A stretch of 20,097 nt of DNA from assembly GCA_024763575.1 (NCBI GenBank), contig JANTFF010000001.1, positions 1 to 20,097 of the forward strand, read 5' to 3'. The notes beneath the pieces are model-generated. The model did not search any database. It was given only the letters and a program-made list of their open reading frames with translations, and was not told the origin of the DNA. Shown here piece by piece: positions 14,531 to 20,097 of the stretch; position 1 is the stretch's first letter, and the number at the start of each line of letters is the position of its first letter. The stretch comes from Sulfurovum sp. GTDB taxonomy: Bacteria; Campylobacterota; Campylobacteria; Campylobacterales; Sulfurovaceae. Position numbers and translations under genes: made by a program.

Positions 14531-16000
14531 ATGGGAACTGAAACATTAGAAGAGTTACAGAATAAAGCTATAACAGAGATATTAGAGGTATATCCTGCAA
14601 AAGCTGCAAAAAATAGAGCAAAACACTTAGGTGTTGATACACCAGAGGGTGTAAAAGGTGCTTGTGATAAAACTAAAAGTAATAAACAGACTGTACCTGG
14701 TGTTATGAGTCAAAGAGGTTGTGCTTATGCTGGTTCTAAAGGGGTTGTTTGGGGACCAGTTAAAGATATGATTCATATCTCTCATGGACCTATTGGTTGT
14801 GGTCAATATAGCCGTGCAGGTCGTAGAAATTACTATATAGGTACAACAGGAGTTGACACATTTGTAACAATGAACTTCTCAACAGACTTTACAGAGAACG
14901 ATATTGTATTTGGTGGAGACAAAAAACTCAAAAAAGCACTTGGTGAGATTGATGAGTTATTTCCTTTAAATAATGGTATTACTATCCAATCAGAGTGTCC
15001 AATTGGTCTTATTGGTGATGATATACAAGCTGTAGCAAAATGGTACAAAAAAGAGAGTGATACACCAACTATAGCAGTATCTTGTGAAGGTTTCCGTGGT
15101 GTTTCTCAGTCATTAGGTCACCACCTTGCAAATGACTCTATTAGAGATGAGATTATGACAGATACAACAGCTAGAAAAGAGTTTGAAACTACAGATTATG
15201 ATGTAGCTATTATTGGTGATTATAATATTGGTGGTGATGCATGGTCAACTAGACTTTTGCTTGAAGAGATAGGTCTTAGAGTTATTGCTCAATGGAGTGG
15301 GGATTCTACTTATAAAGAGATGGCTATCACACCAAAAGCAAAACTTAATCTACTACACTGCTATAGAAGTATGAACTATATTAGCAGACATATGGAGCAA
15401 GAGTTTGGTATCCCTTGGATGGAGTATAACTTCTTTGGACCTAGTAAAACAACAGAGAGTTTACGAAAAATAGCTACTTTCTTTGATGAAAAAATTCAAG
15501 CAAAAACAGAAGAGGTAATTGCTAAATATACTAAAATGACAGATGAAGTTATTAAAAAGTATAAGCCAAAACTAGAGGGTAAAAAAGTTATGCTCTATGT
15601 TGGTGGTTTAAGACCAAGACATGTTATTGGTGCTTATGAAGACCTCGGTATGGAAATTGTAGGAACTGGTTACGAGTTTGGACATGGTGATGATTACAAA
15701 AGAACCAAAGAGGAGCTTAAAAGAAGTACACTAATTTATGATGATGTAAATGAGTATGAGTTAGAGAAGTTTGTACAAGCAATTCAACCAGATTTAGTAG
15801 CTGCTGGTATAAAAGAGAAATATACTTTCCAAAAAATGGGATTACCATTTAGACAGATGCACTCTTGGGATTATAGTGGTCCATATCATGGATATGATGC
15901 TTTTGCAATTTTTGCCAAAGATATGGATTTAGCAATAAACTCACCAGTATGGAGTCACACCAAAGCCCCATGGGAAACAAAAGAAGAGATAGGAGCATAA
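14531..16000 (+). CDS. nifD: NifD, nitrogenase molybdenum-iron protein alpha chain
   Basis: 489 residues. P-cluster Cys ligands are at 64 (SQRGCAYAG), 90 (GPIGCGQYS) and 156 ([11 protein letters not shown]). The FeMo-cofactor is held by Cys277 ([10 protein letters not shown]) and His444 ([14 protein letters not shown]). The catalytic His pair lies in SLGHHLAND at 194-202. The length and motifs are those of a Mo-nitrogenase, not VnfD or AnfD. AAAAGGAA precedes the ATG. nifK starts one base after its stop, so the two chains are translationally coupled. It shares the nifH transcript unless the hairpin at 14449-14501 separates them. Confidence 0.98.
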   Translation: MGTETLEELQNKAITEILEVYPAKAAKNRAKHLGVDTPEGVKGACDKTKSNKQTVPGVMSQRGCAYAGSKGVVWGPVKDMIHISHGPIGCGQYSRAGRRNYYIGTTGVDTFVTMNFSTDFTENDIVFGGDKKLKKALGEIDELFPLNNGITIQSECPIGLIGDDIQAVAKWYKKESDTPTIAVSCEGFRGVSQSLGHHLANDSIRDEIMTDTTARKEFETTDYDVAIIGDYNIGGDAWSTRLLLEEIGLRVIAQWSGDSTYKEMAITPKAKLNLLHCYRSMNYISRHMEQEFGIPWMEYNFFGPSKTTESLRKIATFFDEKIQAKTEEVIAKYTKMTDEVIKKYKPKLEGKKVMLYVGGLRPRHVIGAYEDLGMEIVGTGYEFGHGDDYKRTKEELKRSTLIYDDVNEYELEKFVQAIQPDLVAAGIKEKYTFQKMGLPFRQMHSWDYSGPYHGYDAFAIFAKDMDLAINSPVWSHTKAPWETKEEIGA

Positions 16001-16001
16001 T

Positions 16002-17549
16002 ATGCAAGATGTAGAAAATATTGTAAATGGACAAAAACTATTTTTAAAGCCTGAGTATCAACAGACTTTAAAAAACAAAACAGAGTTTGAGAGTGCTACA
16101 GGTGCAACAAATCCAGATAAGGTAGATGAGATTGCAGAGTGGACAAAAACATGGGATTACCGTGAAAAAAACTTAGCAAGAGAGGCAATTACTGTAAACC
16201 CTGCTAAAGCATGTCAACCTCTAGGAGCGATTATGGCTGGTCTTGGTTTTGAAAACACCATGCCTTATGTTCACGGAAGCCATGGGTGTGTTGCATATTT
16301 TAGAAGTTACTTTACAAGACACTTCAAAGAGCCAACTCCATGTGTATCTGACTCTATGAGTGAGAGTGCTGCTGTATTTGGTGGCTTGGCAAATATGAAA
16401 GATGGTCTAAGAAACTGTAATGCTATGTACAAGCCAGAGCATATTGCTGTTAGTACTACATGTATGGCAGAGGTTATTGGTGATGATTTAAATGCCTTTG
16501 TTGTAGGTGCTAGAGAGAATGCAGAGGGTGAGCTTGATGATTTACCAATCACTTATGCACATACACCATCATTTGTTGGTTCTCATATTACAGGTTATGA
16601 TAATATGATGAAAGCGATGTTAGAACAACTTAATCCATCAAGAAAAGATAAAGTTGTTGACGAAGAGAGAATAAATATCATTCCTGGATTTGAACCATAT
16701 CTTGGCTCACTAGCAGAGATAAAAGAGATTTCTTCAATGTTTAGTGACAAAATTGTTATGATAGGTGACCATGAGAAACAGTGGAATACAGGTGCTGGTG
16801 AGTATCATCTATATGCAGGTGGTACAACATTAGAAGATGCAAAAACAGCAATTAATGCCAAAACAACAATATCTTTACAAAAGTACTCAACTGTTCAAAC
16901 TGCAAAAACTATTAAAAACAAATGGAAACAAGGTTTTGAGACTTGTAACCCAATAGGTCTTTCAGGTACAGATGAGTTTGTTATGAAGCTAAGTGAACTT
17001 ACAGGAAAAGATATTCCAGCCAAATTAGCAACACAAAGAGCTCAATTAGTAGATGCGATGCAAGATAGTTACCCATATATGCATGGTAAAAAATTCGCTA
17101 TCTATGGTGACCCTGATATGTTATTAGGTCTTGTATCATTTATAGTAGAGATGGGTGGGATACCTACACATGTACTTTGTCATAATGCACCTAGAAAAGG
17201 GTGGGCAAAAGATATGCAAGCTATTATAGATAAATCAGCATGGGCTGAAGATTGTCAAATATGGGTAAATAAAGATTTATGGCACCTAAGAAGTTTAATG
17301 TTTACAGAACCTGTTGATTTCTTAATTGGTAATGTTTATGGGAAAGAGCTTTATAGAGATACTGGAATTCCACTTATTAGAATTGGTTTCCCAATCTTTG
17401 ATAGACATCACCTACATAGATACTCTATTAGTGGATATAAAGGGGCTTTAAATCTATTAACTTGGATAACAAATGGTATATTAGATCAACTTGATGAAGA
17501 GACCAAAGATATTGCTAAGACTGATTACTTCTTTGATTGTGTGAGATAG
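16002..17549 (+). CDS. nifK: NifK, nitrogenase molybdenum-iron protein beta chain
   Basis: 515 residues, partner of NifD in the alpha2-beta2 MoFe protein. P-cluster ligands are Cys71 (NPAKACQPLGA), Cys96 (HGSHGCVAYFRSYFTRHFKEP) and Cys154 (STTCMAEVIGDDL). The N-terminal extension of about 60 residues before the first ligand is the normal long NifK form. Conserved C-terminal segments are present, e.g. GFPIFDRHHLHR. AGGAG within the nifD tail serves as the ribosome-binding site. It is the last gene of the nifH-nifK unit, followed by a stem-loop at 17572-17602. Confidence 0.98.
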   Translation: MQDVENIVNGQKLFLKPEYQQTLKNKTEFESATGATNPDKVDEIAEWTKTWDYREKNLAREAITVNPAKACQPLGAIMAGLGFENTMPYVHGSHGCVAYFRSYFTRHFKEPTPCVSDSMSESAAVFGGLANMKDGLRNCNAMYKPEHIAVSTTCMAEVIGDDLNAFVVGARENAEGELDDLPITYAHTPSFVGSHITGYDNMMKAMLEQLNPSRKDKVVDEERINIIPGFEPYLGSLAEIKEISSMFSDKIVMIGDHEKQWNTGAGEYHLYAGGTTLEDAKTAINAKTTISLQKYSTVQTAKTIKNKWKQGFETCNPIGLSGTDEFVMKLSELTGKDIPAKLATQRAQLVDAMQDSYPYMHGKKFAIYGDPDMLLGLVSFIVEMGGIPTHVLCHNAPRKGWAKDMQAIIDKSAWAEDCQIWVNKDLWHLRSLMFTEPVDFLIGNVYGKELYRDTGIPLIRIGFPIFDRHHLHRYSISGYKGALNLLTWITNGILDQLDEETKDIAKTDYFFDCVR

Positions 17550-17571
17550 AGATTATCTTTTAAATTTTAAA

Positions 17572-17602
17572 AATCTAAGTAACGCTTTAAGTTGCTTAGA
17601 TT
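17572..17602 (+). terminator. Stem-loop after nifK (terminator or attenuator)
   Basis: AATCTAAGTAAC (17572-17583), a seven-base loop, then GTTGCTTAGATT (17591-17602): 12 pairs with one G-U wobble. It lies 22 bases after the nifK stop. No clear T-run follows (AATTCTACTT), so termination may be partial. Confidence 0.55.
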
Positions 17603-17654
17603 AATTCTACTTAATCAAACAACATATAATCCCAAATATTTAAAATAGATGTAA

Positions 17655-17671
17655 TGGAACAACTTATGCAT
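17655..17671 (+). promoter_or_regulatory. sigma-54 promoter of nifV
   Basis: TGGAACAACTTATGCAT, TGG-N9-TGC. Predicted start near 17681; AAGGAA at 17694-17699 precedes the nifV ATG at 17706. Confidence 0.87.
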
Positions 17672-17705
17672 AGATAATGTAAAATATCTATGTAAGGAAC
17701 TCAAA

Positions 17706-18812
17706 ATGGCAATAATAAACGATACAACCCTTCGTGATGGTGAACAAGCACCCTATGTTGCTTTTAATACTAAAGAGAAGATAGATATTGCAAAACTATT
17801 ATATGCTTGTGGTGTTGATGAGCTAGAAGTTGGCATTCCTGCTATGGGAACTAAAGAGCAGAGTGATATAAAAGAGATACTCAATTTAGGCTTTCCAATA
17901 CAGATTATGAGTTGGAATCGTGCTACTATGGCTGATTTGGACTCTTCACTATCTTGTGGGGTAAAGGCTGTTGATTTATCTATTCCTATTTCGGATATTT
18001 TGATAGATGTTAAGTTCCAAGGAGACAAACAGAAGCTTTTTAGAAACCTTGAAGATGTAGTAACTACAGCTAAAAGAGAGGGACTTTTTGTCTGTATTGG
18101 TGGGGAAGATGCAAGTAGGGCAAATAGTGACTTTTTGATTGAACTTATGCATTTAAGTCAGGAGCTTGGAGCTGACCGTTTTAGATATTGTGATACAGTT
18201 GGGATTTTAACCCCTTATCAAACATATAAGAATATCTCTAAATTGACTGCTTTAAATATATTAGATATTGAGATGCATACACATAATGATTTTGGTATGG
18301 CTACAGCTAACTCTATTGCAGGAGTTGAAGCTGGGGCAATAGGTGCTAATACTACAGTTATTGGATTAGGTGAGAGAGCAGGTAACGCCTCTTTTGAGCA
18401 ATTTTTAATGTCTTTGACTCATCAGTTTGGAGAACAAAGAGAGATTAATCCCCAAAAACTTAAATCCTTAGTAGAGATGGTTGCTAAAGCATCAAATAGA
18501 GAGATTACAACTAATCAACCAATTATTGGAGAACATATATTTTCTCATGAGTCTGGTATTCATGTAAGTGGTATGATACGCTCTAAAAGTGCTTATGAAC
18601 CATTTTTACCCGAGGAGGTTGGATTGCGTCGCTATTTCCCTATTGGTAAACACTCAGGAAGTGCCACTATTTTACATCATCTTAAAGGTATGGGTATTTT
18701 CCCTACACAAGAGCGAGTTAAAGCTATTCTCCCAAAAGTTAGAGATATTGTAACAAATCGTAAATCTGTAATAAGTACAGAAGAGTTAAGAGAGTTATAT
18801 CTATGTTCATAG
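17706..18812 (+). CDS. nifV: NifV, homocitrate synthase
   Basis: NifV condenses acetyl-CoA and 2-oxoglutarate to homocitrate, the organic ligand of FeMo-cofactor. The 368-residue protein has the DRE-TIM signature NDTTLRDGEQAP at 5-16, metal ligands in HTHNDFG at 191-197, and GLGERAGN at 220-227, followed by the HVSGMIRSKSAYEPF segment of the family. Isopropylmalate synthase is the main alternative; the short C-terminus without a LeuA-type regulatory domain and the nif context make NifV much more likely. Its end overlaps the GNAT-like start by 10 bases. Confidence 0.95.
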   Translation: MAIINDTTLRDGEQAPYVAFNTKEKIDIAKLLYACGVDELEVGIPAMGTKEQSDIKEILNLGFPIQIMSWNRATMADLDSSLSCGVKAVDLSIPISDILIDVKFQGDKQKLFRNLEDVVTTAKREGLFVCIGGEDASRANSDFLIELMHLSQELGADRFRYCDTVGILTPYQTYKNISKLTALNILDIEMHTHNDFGMATANSIAGVEAGAIGANTTVIGLGERAGNASFEQFLMSLTHQFGEQREINPQKLKSLVEMVAKASNREITTNQPIIGEHIFSHESGIHVSGMIRSKSAYEPFLPEEVGLRRYFPIGKHSGSATILHHLKGMGIFPTQERVKAILPKVRDIVTNRKSVISTEELRELYLCS

Positions 18813-19612
18813 GTTGGATTCGTAAAAATCGTTTAACAGCTGATTTACAAGAGTTTGAGGCTCAAAAAGTAATTGACAAAAATCTTGTTTTAAATAGCTA
18901 TGAACAAAATCCAACTTACTCTTTTGGAATATATGAGGGTGAAAAACTATTAGCAATTATTACAGCTTATGATTTTAATGAGTCTGTTTTAATAAATAAC
19001 TTTTATGCCTTAGATGGTGTAAATATAGATTTAAAAAGGCGTTTAGTTAGACTTTTATTAAACAATATTGATAAAGATAAAACTATTTTAATATTGACAA
19101 ATAGTGAAGAGTTGGACTGTTTTACTAAACTAGGATTTAAAGAGTATGCATCTTTTAAACAAGCTATTTTTAGTGGTGGAGGTGTAGCCTTTAACTTTTC
19201 TAATGCTACGGCTAAAAGTATAAGCTCAAAAAACTATCAACATAGTCTAAAAATATATGACTACAGAGCTTTTAAGGAGGATAGATTTGAGTATATTACT
19301 ACAGTAATAATGAAACAGTCATCACTTATGTTATCTAATGATTTTGGGTATCAGCACTCTTATGCATTAAATAGGAGTTTGGTCAAAATATCTCCTTGGA
19401 TTATGCAAAGTGAAGCATTAAGTGATGCTGAGAAGTTTATAAGAGGTGTAATTTATCATCGAGGATTAAAAAAAATTATCGCATTTATCCCCGATATAAA
19501 AGAGATTGTTGATTTGTATAAATCGTATAGGTTTGAATTGGTTGATGGCTATCAACTACTATATCTTGGATATAAGCCTACTATAGATTTAGAAATGGTT
19601 TATGGATTGTAA
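18803..19612 (+). CDS. GNAT-like protein, apparently two acetyltransferase-type halves
   Basis: 269 residues, soluble. The first half (about 1-130) has GNAT traits: FGIYEGEKLLAIITAYDF, then LVRLLLNNIDKDKTILILTNSEELDCFTKLGFKEYASF, where 'KLGFKEY' is the usual last strand. The second half repeats the layout in weaker form and ends with VDLYKSYRFELVDGYQLLYLGYKP. The acetyl-CoA loop (Q/RxxGxG/A) is not clear in either half, so activity is uncertain. It overlaps nifV by 10 bases and precedes the DUF683 gene by about 30, so it belongs to the nifV operon. Target unknown. Confidence 0.6.
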   Translation: MFIGWIRKNRLTADLQEFEAQKVIDKNLVLNSYEQNPTYSFGIYEGEKLLAIITAYDFNESVLINNFYALDGVNIDLKRRLVRLLLNNIDKDKTILILTNSEELDCFTKLGFKEYASFKQAIFSGGGVAFNFSNATAKSISSKNYQHSLKIYDYRAFKEDRFEYITTVIMKQSSLMLSNDFGYQHSYALNRSLVKISPWIMQSEALSDAEKFIRGVIYHRGLKKIIAFIPDIKEIVDLYKSYRFELVDGYQLLYLGYKPTIDLEMVYGL

Positions 19613-19643
19613 ACCTAAAATAATAAATAAAAAAGGAGATAAT

Positions 19644-19850
19644 ATGGCATTAACAGAAGAGCAAAAAGCAGTAAAAAAACAGTATGCAAAATATAAAAGA
19701 AAAGTAACTGAAATAGCAGGTGAAATTCATGATATAGTCGAAGATACTATCTGGACAGATTATGAAAAACTTATAGATTTAAGTCAAAAGGTACAATTGG
19801 CTATGAAAGATGTAGTATCTTTTAGAGAGAAACATAATTTTCTAAAATAG
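19644..19850 (+). CDS. DUF683 / Rop-like small nif protein
   Basis: A 68-residue helical protein starting MALTEEQKAVKKQYAKYKRK and continuing with AGEIHDIVEDTIWTDYEKLIDLSQKVQLAMKDV, which matches the small DUF683 (Rop-like two-helix hairpin) proteins found near nif genes in many diazotrophs. Start choice: the frame is open upstream to 19602, but AAGGAG ends about five bases before ATG 19644 and gives the usual length. The biochemical role is not established. Confidence 0.85.
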   Translation: MALTEEQKAVKKQYAKYKRKVTEIAGEIHDIVEDTIWTDYEKLIDLSQKVQLAMKDVVSFREKHNFLK

Positions 19851-19861
19851 AGAGGTTTGAT

Positions 19862-20097
19862 ATGGAAGATAGTATAAATATTAAAAAAATACTCTCTCGT
19901 AGAATTTGTGAATGTGGAGAGAAAAGTGTTAAAGAGGCTATTGATATATTCAAAGATACAGACCTTCCATATAAAAAAGCAAAAAAACTTGTTACAGGGT
20001 GTAATAAATCTTGTTGTAGAAAACCACTAATGACACTTTTTAAAATGGTAGATTTTGGAGCAGTTGATTATGAAGAGATAGATGCTCTAATTGAACA
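19862..20097 (+). CDS. Partial Cys-rich protein, BFD-like [2Fe-2S] candidate (3' end cut by window edge)
   Basis: An open frame from ATG 19862 to the window edge, 78 codons visible, 11 bases after the DUF683 stop and with AGAGAGG upstream. Visible product: IKKILSRRICECGEKSVKEA near the start and LVTGCNKSCCRKPL at 43-56. The Cys pattern CXC (16, 18), then 28 residues, then CX3CC (47, 51, 52) resembles the [2Fe-2S] BFD-type domain (CxC...CxxC) with altered spacing of the second pair. The continuation lies outside the window, so the full architecture is unknown. The context implies a nitrogen-fixation role. Confidence 0.6.
   Translation, partial: MEDSINIKKILSRRICECGEKSVKEAIDIFKDTDLPYKKAKKLVTGCNKSCCRKPLMTLFKMVDFGAVDYEEIDALIE

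Noticed and set aside
19602-19643. Longer DUF683 protein starting at 19602
   Set aside because: AAGGAG directly precedes ATG 19644, and the added N-terminus does not fit the family length.

Overview
This window is a nitrogen-fixation (nif) island from an AT-rich bacterium, most probably a microaerophilic or sulfur-oxidising member of the Campylobacterota (Epsilonproteobacteria). The assignment rests on strong A/T codon bias, very compact operons with ATGA/GTGA start-stop overlaps, and sigma-54 promoters whose -24 element reads TGGAA(C/T) instead of the usual TGGCAC. The genus cannot be fixed from the sequence. The enzyme is a molybdenum nitrogenase: NifD carries the P-cluster and FeMo-cofactor ligands, and nifB, nifV, nifQ and a nifX-like gene are present.

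Layout. (1) 1-2292, minus strand: two tandem 2[4Fe-4S] ferredoxins and then nifB, which runs off the left edge. (2) 2401-2808, plus strand: a single-domain hemerythrin whose sigma-54 promoter lies back-to-back with the ferredoxin promoter. (3) 2813-7335, minus strand: nifT, nifA, a thioredoxin-fold (Tpx-like) protein without a peroxidatic Cys, a SIR2-like protein, a nif-associated ClpX and a 41-codon ORF. (4) 7404-12856, minus strand: a tightly coupled operon of Sel1-repeat/NifU-C fusion, NifX-like protein, flavodiiron protein, short NifQ, aldo/keto reductase and a fumarate reductase/L-aspartate oxidase-type flavoprotein. (5) 13128-17549, plus strand: nifH, an unrecognised 118-residue ORF, a long hairpin, nifD and nifK. 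(6) 17706-20097, plus strand: nifV, a GNAT-like protein, a DUF683/Rop-like nif protein and a partial Cys-rich BFD-like protein at the right edge. nifE, nifN, nifS and a full nifU are not in the window.

Regulation. Seven TGG-N9-TG(C/T) sigma-54 elements, all starting TGGAA, stand before ferredoxin, hemerythrin, nifB, nifT(-nifA), Sel1-NifU, nifH and nifV. Every major operon is therefore probably NifA-activated. The nifT promoter makes nifA part of its own regulon. A separate pair of overlapping perfect palindromes sits directly upstream of nifA. I found no canonical TGT-N10-ACA NifA enhancer in the intergenic regions I checked.

How the genes may work together. Beside FeMo-cofactor synthesis (NifB, NifQ, NifV, NifX-like) and electron supply (two ferredoxins), the regulon includes two oxygen-handling proteins, hemerythrin and flavodiiron protein, plus a protease unfoldase (ClpX). 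This suggests a built-in oxygen-protection and protein-turnover layer. No gene-free stretch exceeds 300 bases; the longest is the 271-base nifH/Sel1-NifU divergent promoter region. I saw no tRNA, rRNA, insertion sequence or CRISPR array.
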